64,000 bases of DNA from Spirochaetaceae bacterium (GTDB lineage Bacteria > Spirochaetota > Leptospiria > Leptospirales > Leptonemataceae). Positions 37,233 through 45,237 of this stretch are shown here, in pieces. Below the pieces are notes generated by a model. That model was not told the DNA's origin and ran no database searches. It saw nothing but the letters and a program-made list of their open reading frames with translations. How positions within the stretch are numbered: position 1 is the stretch's first letter; each line of letters opens with the position of its first letter. The stretch covers positions 128,273 through 192,272 of the forward strand of contig PCBI01000003.1 of assembly GCA_002730875.1 (NCBI GenBank), in the 5' to 3' direction. Both the position numbers and the translations under genes were made by a program.

Positions 37233-37784
37233 CTAATTGGCTAACGAAGCATTCGGCAAGAGCAGCCGAAGAATTCGCTTCAGCCCATCATAGACGCGCG
37301 GCCGGGACACGTTGGTCAATCCTCCATGCATGACCGTAGCTTCCCTTACAATAGCGCCCGTTCGCAGATCCAGGATCTGAAAGAACAGACTCAGCGAATA
37401 CTGACGCTGAACCAGAGTCTCTTCGGCGCGTACATCCATCTCGCCCCGGAGAAGGTACCGAGCTCGCAAGACGGAATTCAGTTCCAGAGTCTCCTTTCGG
37501 CTACGATAGCTCCCGGACTCCGCAACTCCCTTGCTGCTCCCCGGAGTTGGCCGGGCCAGATCAACGCCGGCGCCCCGAATTGACAGCCCAAGCATGGAGT
37601 CCAGGGATTGGGCATCCAGAAATCGGGAGCTCAGTCCTTTTAGGATTACTTCGCCGGCGGCTACCCTCTGGATTCGAAGCTCCCTGGAAGACCAATGATA
37701 GGATTGCCAGTTCTGGCAGCCGCACAGGCAGCCCAGAAGAATAACCAGCAACGGTACCGCGCCAATCCGATTCAGTAGCAACAA
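37233..37784 (-). CDS. LpoB-like putative lipoprotein
   Basis: A 183-residue lipoprotein with the signal LLLLNRIGAVPLLVILLGCLCGC (Cys22). I chose the TTG start because GGGAG lies seven bases upstream and it yields a normal signal; the frame is open much further but without signal character. The C-terminal half (ARYLLRGEMDVR, YSLSLFFQILDLRTGAIVREATVM) looks like the LpoB/PenI-type periplasmic fold, in which outer-membrane lipoproteins sense or activate envelope enzymes; this match is by strand pattern only. The start overlaps the end of the SUMF-like gene by 13 bases. Last of three coupled exported-protein genes upstream of the giant gene. Confidence 0.6.
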   Translation of the reverse strand: MLLLNRIGAVPLLVILLGCLCGCQNWQSYHWSSRELRIQRVAAGEVILKGLSSRFLDAQSLDSMLGLSIRGAGVDLARPTPGSSKGVAESGSYRSRKETLELNSVLRARYLLRGEMDVRAEETLVQRQYSLSLFFQILDLRTGAIVREATVMHGGLTNVSRPRVYDGLKRILRLLLPNASLAN

Positions 37785-38332
37785 CGCACTCCCAGGTTCT
37801 GGGCCCTTTTTTTCCGAGAGGTCTGGCGAAAGCGAAGACAATCGCTGTGCACTCCGGCGATTACAGGGGCTCCTGTGCGTGGATAAACGGCCCACTCCAG
37901 GAGATTGGATTCCATGTCCCTGGGCCCCGGCCCGTTCCCAGGGCAATGCATTCCCGAGGGCAAGAGCTCCTGGCTTTTTTCGCACCGGGTTTCTCTGGCG
38001 CTGACGGTTCGGCAGGCCCATCGCCATTCCGGAAGTGTGCAGATCCGTCCGCCAGCCCGGGCGCAGACCTTCTTGGCTTCACTGAAATTGAGCCGGCCAG
38101 TAGGCATCAGACCCTGCCTGCTAAGAGTTCGCGATCCGTCACTCCAGCGTTCGAAATTGTCGATTCCGTAGCTTTTTCCGAATAGCTGAAAGAATGTGAC
38201 ATTGCTCCCCGCTCCGTCCTTTTCTTTCGAAGTATTATCATGCCGCGCAGTCGTGGAAGTACTGCAACCGCTACTCAGGGCTGCGAGAGTCATGACAAGA
38301 AGGACGCCTGCTTGCTTTGCGAAAACTGTCAT
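37772..38332 (-). CDS. SUMF1/FGE-like lipoprotein, short
   Basis: A 186-residue protein with lipoprotein signal MTVFAKQAGVLLVMTLAALSSGC (Cys23). The mature part has pieces of the formylglycine-generating-enzyme (SUMF1) fold: FSEAKKVCARAGGRICTLPEWRWACR (compare A-x-x-YC-x-x-x-G-x-RLPTEAEWE), an SNLLEWA segment, and a C-terminal LGVRCCY like the usual GFRC end. It is shorter than typical FGE proteins. I could not assign the active-site cysteine pair, so it may be a binding or structural version rather than an enzyme. GGAGG precedes the ATG, which overlaps the stop of the upstream gene (ATGA). Confidence 0.7.
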   Translation of the reverse strand: MTVFAKQAGVLLVMTLAALSSGCSTSTTARHDNTSKEKDGAGSNVTFFQLFGKSYGIDNFERWSDGSRTLSRQGLMPTGRLNFSEAKKVCARAGGRICTLPEWRWACRTVSARETRCEKSQELLPSGMHCPGNGPGPRDMESNLLEWAVYPRTGAPVIAGVHSDCLRFRQTSRKKRAQNLGVRCCY

Positions 38333-38931
38333 GATTTGCCTCCCAATCGACCTGACTTCTTCGATTGAAAACGAATCTCCTCCAATATGCGGCTGGAATC
38401 GGGACCGTGGGCCAGACTGTGTTGAATAAGACCACGGTATCTGTGTCCCGATGGACGATAGAACAAAGGACTCCACAGGCTGGCATCGCAAATGCCGCGA
38501 TAGGAATTCTTCGAGATCTGCACCTCACAACCGACGGCGCTTTCGAAACCGGTGGCATCCGGGACTACATTGGCTTCAGACGCGCGGAAGAAGCGAATGC
38601 TGTTTATACTCATCAACGGGAACGCTCTGGCGCCCTGTTTGCCAATTATGCGCAAGGTTTTATCCGGCAATGCCAGAAGACCTCGAACCTCCAGGTCCCT
38701 GAATTTTAAGATGGCTCGCCGTTTTTGCGAAGGACTGATGGCCCGGCCCGCCAGCTGCCGCTTTCGAGTACCCAGTGGTTCGATTTCAAGTTCCGTGCGC
38801 ATTTCCTGCAGGATCTCCGCAGTGCTGCGCTTTTCGGTGATGAAGTCCTCGGCGCTCAAACCCGCTGAGAATGGGATGAGGCAAAGGAGGACTCTTGCGA
38901 TATGGATCGTTGCTGCATTCTGAAGTCTCAT
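38329..38931 (-). CDS. Exported protein, unknown function, first of the lipoprotein cassette
   Basis: A 200-residue protein with a cleavable signal peptide (MRLQNAATIHIARVLLCLIPFSAGLSA). The mature protein is basic and mixed, with two close cysteines (VGCEV and RGICD) that could pair outside the cytoplasm. I do not recognise a family. A GTG one codon earlier is also possible; the AGGGAG sequence sits very close to both. It overlaps the SUMF-like gene by four bases, so three exported proteins are made from one coupled unit upstream of the giant gene. MerR lies further upstream on the same strand, with 74 bases between. Confidence 0.6.
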   Translation of the reverse strand: MRLQNAATIHIARVLLCLIPFSAGLSAEDFITEKRSTAEILQEMRTELEIEPLGTRKRQLAGRAISPSQKRRAILKFRDLEVRGLLALPDKTLRIIGKQGARAFPLMSINSIRFFRASEANVVPDATGFESAVGCEVQISKNSYRGICDASLWSPLFYRPSGHRYRGLIQHSLAHGPDSSRILEEIRFQSKKSGRLGGKS

Positions 38932-39008
38932 CACTCCCTGTTGTCAGCAAAAGCCGCTTCGTTTCGCTTTTTTTCTTCTCTCTCGCGGGGACCATCCGAC
39001 CTAAAGGC

Positions 39009-39482
39009 TCATTTTTTGGAAGCAGCAAGCGAGCTCGCTTCGGTCGCGTGGGTTTTCGTGGACGCCTTTATCGATGCAGACTTCTTTTCCAGGGATTCCA
39101 CCAACTCCTTCAGGCCTTCCTGGCCTTTGTAGGGATTTGTTCGACAACGATGCAGCAACGCCGCTACGTCCGATCGGATCAGACTCAGCTCGGCTATTCG
39201 ATTGTCCAGATCTTGAATTCGGGACTCCAGTTTGATTTCGATTATTTCGGATGCAGTTTTCCGTGATCGCCCAAGTGTCTGCAGAAAATCTTTGATTTCA
39301 GCAAGACTGAAGCCCAATCGCTTTACTCGATCCACAAAAAGTAGCGAGTAGAGGGCTTCTTCGCCGTATTCCTTGTAGCTGTTCTCCCGCCGATCCCGGG
39401 CCTTGATCATCCCCAGTTTTTCATAATACCGGATTGTATGGCGGGATACGCCGCTTTTTCTGGATAACTCTAGAATTAACAT
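39009..39482 (-). CDS. MerR family transcriptional regulator
   Basis: A 157-residue regulator. The winged helix-turn-helix is MLILELSRKSGVSRHTIRYYEKLGMI (residues 1-26) followed by the wing region RENSYKEY and GFSLAEIKDFL, typical of MerR proteins. A dimerising coiled coil follows (EIIEIKLESRIQDLDNRIAEL). Only one cysteine (HRCRTNP) lies in the effector part, so it is not a classic metal sensor. The tail is rich in Lys, Ser, Thr and Ala. The start is set at this ATG because the family begins here. It is divergent from the DJ-1/PfpI gene, whose promoter contains a perfect palindrome in the position MerR proteins use. Confidence 0.88.
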   Translation of the reverse strand: MLILELSRKSGVSRHTIRYYEKLGMIKARDRRENSYKEYGEEALYSLLFVDRVKRLGFSLAEIKDFLQTLGRSRKTASEIIEIKLESRIQDLDNRIAELSLIRSDVAALLHRCRTNPYKGQEGLKELVESLEKKSASIKASTKTHATEASSLAASKK

Positions 39483-39531
39483 AGAACTGACTGATCCTTC
39501 TCTTTTTTCTGCATTTTTTTCCGCCGGCGGC

Positions 39532-39563
39532 TTGACATTAGAGTATACTCTAACGTATACAAT
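39532..39563 (+). promoter_or_regulatory. MerR-type promoter with palindrome in a 20-bp spacer
   Basis: TTGACA at 39532-39537 is a consensus -35. A perfect 16-bp palindrome TTAGAGTATACTCTAA (39538-39553) fills the spacer, and TACAAT (39558-39563) is a good -10. The spacer is 20 bp, longer than the usual 17, which is the hallmark of promoters that MerR proteins activate by twisting the DNA. It points at the DJ-1/PfpI gene at 39646. Confidence 0.85.
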
Positions 39564-39645
39564 ACCATCCAATCGCCGGTTCAAACGATGGCAAGCGCAA
39601 ACCCGAGCTCGCAGTAACGTCAATGGCCGGCAAAGGAGATTTATC

Positions 39646-40578
39646 ATGTCACATTCTGCCATTAGCGTCTTTGTATTTGGCATCTATATGTCCCTTCGCC
39701 GGGACAACGGTAGCAAATCCAGAGCCTTGAACATTGACTCGAAAGAGTCAGGAGCGCAAGCCGGGCGTAGCGGCCTGGCGCAGAGTAGCATTATATTGGC
39801 AGCTCTGGCGCTGGTTCTCTTCGCGGGCTGCAGTAATCCGACGGTGGGTCAGCCTCCCATTACCTCGAGTCCCGCAAAGGAAGCCATCGGCAATAAGAAG
39901 GTGCTGATTGTTATTTCCGCGCATCCGAAGTACGAAAACCACAATGAAGCCACCGGTTACTGGCTTTCGGAAGTCACTCATTTTTACCATGTTCTGGCAA
40001 GGCATGGAATAGCCATGGATATCGCATCTCCTGGCGGTCGGCCTGGCGTCATGGATCCTCGCAGCAATGACATGGACGATTCCATCAATGCAAGCTTCTG
40101 GAATAATGCCGACCTTCGCAAACAGTTGGATCAACCCCTGGACCCGGCCACGCTTGATCCGGAAGACTATGCGGTGATCTATTTCGCCGGCGGGCACGGA
40201 ACCATGTGGGACTTCACCGATTCGGATGTTCTGGCCCGGCTTGCGGCGCGGATATATGAAAACAACGGAATTGTATCGGCGGTATGCCATGGCCCGGCCG
40301 GACTGATTAATGTGAAGCTTTCGGACGGAAGCTATCTTCTAAAAGGACGGAAGGTCACTGGCTTTGCCAATTTCGAAGAAACCTTGATTGGCAAAACCGA
40401 TATGGTACCGTATCTGCTAGAAGACAAACTGAAAGAAAGAGGCGGCGACTACTCCAGCGCTTTTCTTCCTTTTACCTCGTATGCGATAACCGACGGTCGT
40501 TTGATCACGGGCCAGAATCCATTTTCCACCACCGAGGTAGCCGAGCAGGTTGTTGCGGCGCTGAGCAAAAGGCAGTAG
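39646..40578 (+). CDS. DJ-1/PfpI family protein, putative lipoprotein
   Basis: A 310-residue protein of the DJ-1/PfpI (Hsp31-like) superfamily. The nucleophile Cys lies in IVSAVCHGPAGL, and the preceding YFAGGHGTMWDF and following TGFANFEETL blocks match the Hsp31/glyoxalase III-like branch. Relatives act on methylglyoxal or as protein chaperones or deglycases. Unusually, a hydrophobic segment ending in a lipobox (ALALVLFAGC, Cys about 62) precedes the domain, so this copy is probably membrane-anchored outside the cytoplasm. AAAGGAG lies upstream of the ATG; a second ATG 14 codons later is possible. Regulated by the divergent MerR through the promoter at 39532-39563. Convergent with ahpF. Confidence 0.87.
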   Translation: MSHSAISVFVFGIYMSLRRDNGSKSRALNIDSKESGAQAGRSGLAQSSIILAALALVLFAGCSNPTVGQPPITSSPAKEAIGNKKVLIVISAHPKYENHNEATGYWLSEVTHFYHVLARHGIAMDIASPGGRPGVMDPRSNDMDDSINASFWNNADLRKQLDQPLDPATLDPEDYAVIYFAGGHGTMWDFTDSDVLARLAARIYENNGIVSAVCHGPAGLINVKLSDGSYLLKGRKVTGFANFEETLIGKTDMVPYLLEDKLKERGGDYSSAFLPFTSYAITDGRLITGQNPFSTTEVAEQVVAALSKRQ

Positions 40579-40703
40579 CGAAAACGAAATCGGAGGGGGC
40601 CACATCAAATGAATAGAGGAAGCTATGCCGTTTATTGGAACGATCTATTTACAATAAAAACGGGACTGTGGTTTGATTCGATGTTACGAGCGTTCCCTTC
40701 AGG

Positions 40704-40725
40704 CTCCGGGCCCGAGGGCCCGGAG
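40704..40725. terminator. Perfect 10-bp hairpin between convergent genes
   Basis: CTCCGGGCCC, loop GA, GGGCCCGGAG. It lies 8 bases beyond the ahpF stop (minus strand) and 126 bases beyond the DJ-1/PfpI stop (plus strand). There is no T-run on either strand. The position suggests a two-way transcription stop or a 3' end stabiliser. Confidence 0.55.
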
Positions 40726-40733
40726 TAGAACTG

Positions 40734-42443
40734 TCAGGCTGCCGCTCCGGCCTTTTCTTTGGCGGGCGCGGCATGTCGAATGAGGTAGTCGAAGGCGCTC
40801 AATGATGCCGTGGCGCCATGCCCCAGAGCTACCACGATTTGCTTGTAAGGCACGCTGGTCACATCGCCGCAGGCAAATACTCCGGGCACGTTGGTCTGAC
40901 ACTTTTCGTCCACCAGGATCTCGCCCATATGGTTGCGATCCAGGAAGCCTTCCACGAATCCGCTGTTGGGAAGCAGGCCAATCTGGACAAATATACCATC
41001 GACGTTTAGTTCTCTGGATTCGCCGGATTCCCGGTCGGTGTATCGCAGACCGGTTACGCCGTTCGAGTCCGCCATCACTTCCGTCGTCTGGGCCGATTTA
41101 ATTACCGAAATGTTCTCCCGGTCAGCCATGCGATCCTGAAGAACGCTATCCGCTTTCAGCTCCGGGGCAAACTCAAGAACTGTAACGCTTTTTGTGATTC
41201 CGGCCAGATCCAGGGCGGCTTCCACTCCGGAATTCCCGCCGCCGATCACGGCTACATCTTTACCCTTGAAGAAAGGACCGTCGCAGTGAGGACAGAAGGC
41301 CACTCCCCGCCCCAGGTTTTCCATTTCGCCGGGTACTTTCATTTCTCTCCAACGCGCGCCAGTCGCCACAATCACCGTGCGAGACTGCACCTCCCGACCG
41401 GTGTTTAGCTTGAGCGACTTATAGCTGCCCCGGTCTTGAATCGAATCCACACGCAGGTGTTCGCGCACAACCACTCCGTTGTGCTTCAGTTGCTCCGCCA
41501 GTGTTCCGGAAAGTTTGGGTCCGGTGGTGGCAGGGATGGCGATCAGGTTTTCAATATCCATGGTATCTTTTACCTGGCCGCCGAGCCTATCCGCAATGAG
41601 CGTCACGTTGAGCCCTTTTCGGGCGCTATAGATCGCCGCAGCCACGCCGCCGGGACCGCCGCCTATGATGGCCACGTCAAACATTTGGCCGGAGGTCGAA
41701 CTCCCGGATTCGGATTGCTCCTTTCCGTCGGCTCCGGAGGCTACAAAAGTCTCAGGCCCTGTACCATTGCCCGCAGACTGACCGTTAACGGAGTCGACTT
41801 CTTGGCCGGTCTGATTGGCGGCGCGCTCCATCAGTCGGGATATGATCGTAGAGGCATCCACCTTTCCGGAGCTAAAGGGCTCGCCATTAAGAAATACCGC
41901 AGGCACGCCCTGCACGTTATATTTCTTCACGACTTCCGGGTAAAGGGCGCCATCCACCATGTCATGACTTATCGCTGCGCTTACCAGACTCAGTGAGTTC
42001 AAGGTTTGGACTACGTCGGGACAGTTGTGACAATCCAGCGAGACTATAGTTTCGAAATGCAGTTCGCCGGATAGCCCTGCCATCATATCGATTACGTCTT
42101 CATCCAATCGCACTGGAACGCCACCGGCCTGCAGGATGGCCAGAATCAAAGAGTTGAACTCATGCCCCCCCGGGATTCCGCGAAAGCGAATACCGGTGTC
42201 CTGACCTGCGGTATGCACTGCGAATGTTAATCCATCGCTGTTACGACTATCGGAGCCGGAGCTTACCGCATCAGTTCCTGCTTCTATCATTGTTACTCGA
42301 TCGGAGGCGGAAGCGACATCCTGCAGCATGATCTTGAGCTCTTGACGTTTTTCGTTATCTCCGGGATGCAGAACCAGCTCCACATCCTTTTCCAGCCTTT
42401 CGAAGTACTGCTTCAACTGCTCTATCAATTGCTTATCTAACAT
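40734..42443 (-). CDS. ahpF: Alkyl hydroperoxide reductase subunit F
   Basis: AhpF is the NADH-dependent flavoprotein that re-reduces AhpC. The 569-residue protein has the N-terminal double-thioredoxin domain with CHNC (C138, C141), the FAD-binding GGGPGG (261-266), and the redox pair CPHC (C384, C387). An NADH-binding GGGNSG and the C-terminal [12 protein letters not shown] block follow. It is about 48 residues longer than E. coli AhpF. Much of the difference is a Gly/Ser/Asn-rich linker at about 211-253 between the N-terminal domain and the flavoprotein core, where the domain has to swing. Start at the ATG after AAGGAGA. It follows ahpC by 266 bases with a hairpin in between. Confidence 0.95.
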   Translation of the reverse strand: MLDKQLIEQLKQYFERLEKDVELVLHPGDNEKRQELKIMLQDVASASDRVTMIEAGTDAVSSGSDSRNSDGLTFAVHTAGQDTGIRFRGIPGGHEFNSLILAILQAGGVPVRLDEDVIDMMAGLSGELHFETIVSLDCHNCPDVVQTLNSLSLVSAAISHDMVDGALYPEVVKKYNVQGVPAVFLNGEPFSSGKVDASTIISRLMERAANQTGQEVDSVNGQSAGNGTGPETFVASGADGKEQSESGSSTSGQMFDVAIIGGGPGGVAAAIYSARKGLNVTLIADRLGGQVKDTMDIENLIAIPATTGPKLSGTLAEQLKHNGVVVREHLRVDSIQDRGSYKSLKLNTGREVQSRTVIVATGARWREMKVPGEMENLGRGVAFCPHCDGPFFKGKDVAVIGGGNSGVEAALDLAGITKSVTVLEFAPELKADSVLQDRMADRENISVIKSAQTTEVMADSNGVTGLRYTDRESGESRELNVDGIFVQIGLLPNSGFVEGFLDRNHMGEILVDEKCQTNVPGVFACGDVTSVPYKQIVVALGHGATASLSAFDYLIRHAAPAKEKAGAAA

Positions 42444-42621
42444 TTCATTCTCCTTGTCCGGTCCGGACTCCACTCGGTCTTTGTGCGCCATCGGTCCGGC
42501 GTATTTTCTGCCGCTACATGGCGCCCTGTGGTACTCTTCGGTATCGTTTTATTCTAGCTGCCTTTGCCGGGAATGTCTGAAACCGGCGTTTTTCTCTTCT
42601 GTATTCTATATATGAGTGCTT

Positions 42622-42643
42622 GCCCGGGATTAGCCGCCCGGGC
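42622..42643 (-). promoter_or_regulatory. Hairpin between ahpC and ahpF
   Basis: GCCCGGG at 42622-42628 pairs perfectly with CCCGGGC at 42637-42643 around an 8-base loop. It is downstream of ahpC on the minus strand and upstream of ahpF, without a T-run. It may lower read-through so that AhpC is made in excess over AhpF, or protect the ahpC mRNA end. The rest of this 266-base gap shows no gene. Confidence 0.5.
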
Positions 42644-42709
42644 GACGGCATCCGGAGGGACGCTTGCGGATTCGCTCCGCCTGCGTTCCACCCCGTGTCT
42701 CTAACTCTC

Positions 42710-43273
42710 TTAGATTTTACCTACCAGATCCAGACCTGGCTTCAGGGTCGCTTTACCGGGCTGCCAGCTTGCGGGGCAAACCTCTCCGTCGTTGGCTGCT
42801 ACATACTGAGCCGCTTTTACTTTGCGGACCAGTTCGTCCGCCGAACGACCGATTCCGTCGCTATGAACTTCGTAGGCTCGGATGATTCCTTCCGGATCCA
42901 CAACGAATGTTCCGCGGAAGGCCAGTCCCACTTCTTCGTCCATTACATCAAAACCGCGAGTGAGTTCGCCTTTGGGATCGCCCAACATGGGGAACTGAAT
43001 CTTTTTGATGGTATCGGAAGCTTCATGCCATGCTTTGTGCACGAAGTGAGTATCTGTGGACACTGAGTACACTTCTACTCCAGCGTTCTTCAGATCTTCG
43101 TAGTGATCTGCCACGTCGCCGAGCTCGGTGGGACATACGAAGGTAAAGTCAGCCGGATAGAACATAAACACGGCCCATTTGCCCTTTACGTCCTCGGATG
43201 AGATGGTTTTGAACTCTCCCTGGTGGAAAGCTTCCATTTTGAAATGTGGTATAGCTTGATTAATTTTTGCCAT
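42710..43273 (-). CDS. ahpC: Alkyl hydroperoxide reductase subunit C (2-Cys peroxiredoxin)
   Basis: AhpC reduces hydrogen peroxide and organic hydroperoxides. The 187-residue protein has the peroxidatic Cys47 in FYPADFTFVCPTE and the resolving Cys166 in NDGEVCPASW, so it is a typical 2-Cys enzyme. The FRGTFVVDP and GRS-x-DE blocks are present, and the length equals that of E. coli AhpC. Its electron donor is AhpF, encoded next on the same strand. AGGAGG precedes the ATG. A near-perfect OxyR site and a promoter lie upstream, and oxyR itself is 0.8 kb away, with one lipoprotein gene between. Confidence 0.97.
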   Translation of the reverse strand: MAKINQAIPHFKMEAFHQGEFKTISSEDVKGKWAVFMFYPADFTFVCPTELGDVADHYEDLKNAGVEVYSVSTDTHFVHKAWHEASDTIKKIQFPMLGDPKGELTRGFDVMDEEVGLAFRGTFVVDPEGIIRAYEVHSDGIGRSADELVRKVKAAQYVAANDGEVCPASWQPGKATLKPGLDLVGKI

Positions 43274-43296
43274 TTGGCTACCTCCTAACTGTGATC

Positions 43297-43324
43297 AGTA
43301 TAACCCATGGAGGCGTATTTACAA
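43297..43324 (-). promoter_or_regulatory. Probable ahpC promoter
   Basis: On the minus strand TTGTAA (plus 43319-43324) is followed after 16 bases by TATACT (plus 43297-43302), 23 bases upstream of the ahpC ATG. The weak -35 directly abuts the OxyR-like site, as expected for an activated promoter. Confidence 0.55.
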
Positions 43325-43325
43325 A

Positions 43326-43361
43326 ATATATTGTATCTATACCGGTATAGGATTTATCTAT
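43326..43361. promoter_or_regulatory. OxyR-type operator upstream of ahpC
   Basis: Read on the plus strand: ATAT-N7-CTAT-N6-ATAG-N7-CTAT. The E. coli OxyR consensus is ATAG-N7-CTAT-N7-ATAG-N7-CTAT. Three of four tetramers match exactly, the fourth is one base off, and the central gap is one base short. The central part reads CTATACCGGTATAG, a perfect 14-bp palindrome. It lies just upstream of the ahpC -35 box and close to an OxyR gene. Confidence 0.75.
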
Positions 43362-43413
43362 ACCGGATATCAAAAGCTGAAATGGAGAAGCAGGCAGTAT
43401 GTGGAAAACCCAC

Positions 43414-44034
43414 TCAATCCGGGGGTTCGCCACTGTCCCCGGAGTAGGAGTCGCAATAGGCCAGCAGAGGAAGTATGTACGGACCACAGAAGTTTATGAG
43501 ACCGATTTGAATGGCACTGTCTGAGAAGTTTGCCAGTCCCAGCTGAACCCCGGCCCCCCGATTAATGGGGGCCACATTTAGATAAGAAAATCCCTGATTC
43601 ATAAAAAGAGCGATCTGGGTGCCGGAAGCGGCACTTTCGTTATACAGGCCCAGGTTCAGACCGGCCATGAGAGCCTGATTCACTACCCCGATGTTGAGAA
43701 CGGACAATGCGGAAAGATTTCTACCACCCAGGCTGAGGATAGAACCATAGCTTTCATTCTGTGCGCCCACATTTATGAGGCCGAAGTCGTTGCGCCCGTG
43801 CAGAAGGTTCAACTGCAGGATCCTGTTTCTCTCTCCGTCCACCTGGGGCGGCAACGAAAGCTCGCTGTCCGGCAACACGGCCACAGCTACACATCCTGTT
43901 TGAAACAGTAATATCAGAACAGCAATGGTCCACAGGGAACCTGCACTCTTCCCGAAAGGAAGAAAACCAGCTTTCCCGGTTGACCCGGATACTCCAGGGG
44001 ATTCTCGAAAATGGGGCTTACAAAGACGAAGCAT
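43414..44034 (-). CDS. Putative lipoprotein with G-L-x-N repeats
   Basis: A 206-residue protein. The segment SLWTIAVLILLFQTGC (Cys48) is a lipoprotein signal, preceded by a long N-terminus; a later start is possible but I see no clear one. The mature part is built of short repeats of about ten residues such as DFGLINVGAQN, SVLNIGVVNQ, AGLNLGLYNE, VQLGLANFS and IQIGLINFC. This pattern (hydrophobic, Gly, hydrophobic, x, Asn) is common in surface lipoproteins of Leptospira and probably folds as a beta solenoid. Function unknown. It lies between ahpC and oxyR on the same strand but has no evident redox motif. Confidence 0.65.
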   Translation of the reverse strand: MLRLCKPHFRESPGVSGSTGKAGFLPFGKSAGSLWTIAVLILLFQTGCVAVAVLPDSELSLPPQVDGERNRILQLNLLHGRNDFGLINVGAQNESYGSILSLGGRNLSALSVLNIGVVNQALMAGLNLGLYNESAASGTQIALFMNQGFSYLNVAPINRGAGVQLGLANFSDSAIQIGLINFCGPYILPLLAYCDSYSGDSGEPPD

Positions 44035-44081
44035 AGAACCAGAGATAGGTCAAGTTAGTAGGGTCCAGCAAAAAGCCCTAC

Positions 44082-44999
44082 CTACCCCAGCACGTCTTCG
44101 GCGCCAATGAGCTTCCGGTTTTTCTGCTGGTGCAGATCTTCCGGAATATTGGCGAGTATGGTATCCTTTAAAGCTTTGAGCATGCGACTCTTGTAAAACG
44201 AACGTCCATGGATCATCCCGATTTCGCGCACAGGCTCCGGGTTCTTGAACCTTACCACCCTTTCCGATTTGAGATTGGCCGAAAGCAAAGGTAGTAGCGT
44301 CGCGCCCATACCCTGATCTACCATCTTCTTGATTGTATCCAGGCTACCGCACTCGATTTTTCCTGCATTCCCCTGTCCGCACAACTTTAGAGATTGGTGA
44401 CGAAAGCAGTGCTCTTCGCCCAGAAGCAACATGTCGGTACCCTGCAAATCGTCCAGAGAAAGCCGCCCGGTAGGAACCTTCGCATCCGGGGGAAAGTAGA
44501 CTACAAAGGGCTCGTAGTACAGTGGAATCTCTTCTATCATTCGTTCATTCAAAGGAGTGGCCAGAATACCAATGTCCAGTTGCTCGTTTTGCACCTTACG
44601 AAGTATCTCGCTGGTAGGAAGTTCATGAATGTAGAACTCGGCTTCCGGATACTTCTGTTTTAGCTTCCTGAATATCTTTGGAAGCAAGTAGGAGGAGACA
44701 GTCGGAATAATGCCGAGTCGGATACGCCCTCGCAATTCCTCGGAGTTATCCTGAAATTCCTCGAGCAGCGCATCCGCTTCGTCCAGGATTCGGCGGGCGT
44801 ACGCTTCTACCTTCTTTCCGGGCTCGGTAAGTGCAATGGGACTTCTCTTCCGGTCAAAAATCTCTACTCCGAGTTCTTGTTCCAGCTTCTGAATCTGGAT
44901 ACTCAATGTGGGCTGCGCTACCAGGCTATGCTCCGCCGCCTTTCCGAAACTTCCATGCCGGGCCAGGGACAATACATAGCGCAGTTGTGTCAGGGTCAT
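44082..44999 (-). CDS. oxyR: Hydrogen peroxide-responsive regulator OxyR
   Basis: A 305-residue LysR-family regulator. The N-terminal helix-turn-helix is MTLTQLRYVLSLARHGSFGKAAEHSLVAQPTLS. The effector domain has the OxyR redox pair at C198 and C207 (EEHCFRHQSLKLC), the same spacing as C199/C208 of E. coli OxyR, which form a disulfide on peroxide. TPLNER and the C-terminal RVVRF-to-GMIHGRSF blocks also match. It is therefore OxyR rather than a generic LysR protein. It likely activates ahpC through the site at 43326-43361. The gene is divergent from the secreted protein at 45238, with 238 bases between in which I see no further feature. Confidence 0.93.
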   Translation of the reverse strand: MTLTQLRYVLSLARHGSFGKAAEHSLVAQPTLSIQIQKLEQELGVEIFDRKRSPIALTEPGKKVEAYARRILDEADALLEEFQDNSEELRGRIRLGIIPTVSSYLLPKIFRKLKQKYPEAEFYIHELPTSEILRKVQNEQLDIGILATPLNERMIEEIPLYYEPFVVYFPPDAKVPTGRLSLDDLQGTDMLLLGEEHCFRHQSLKLCGQGNAGKIECGSLDTIKKMVDQGMGATLLPLLSANLKSERVVRFKNPEPVREIGMIHGRSFYKSRMLKALKDTILANIPEDLHQQKNRKLIGAEDVLG

Positions 45000-45237
45000 A
45001 GATCAGTTAAACTCTGTATGGGCTACAGCGCCAGATTTTTCCCTGGGTTGCGCTCTCACGGTCCAACCGATTCGCGAGGTGAATTGGCAAGGAATGCACC
45101 TCCCGAGCGCTGAAGGAAGACCAGGCCGGGAAATTCCGGGAGATTCCATGAATACTCGGGCAGGGCCCAAAAAAGCCTGGAACCTGATTCTGCCGGGGGC
45201 TGTCTAAGCGATTGACAGTTCGGCCTTCCGCGAAGAA

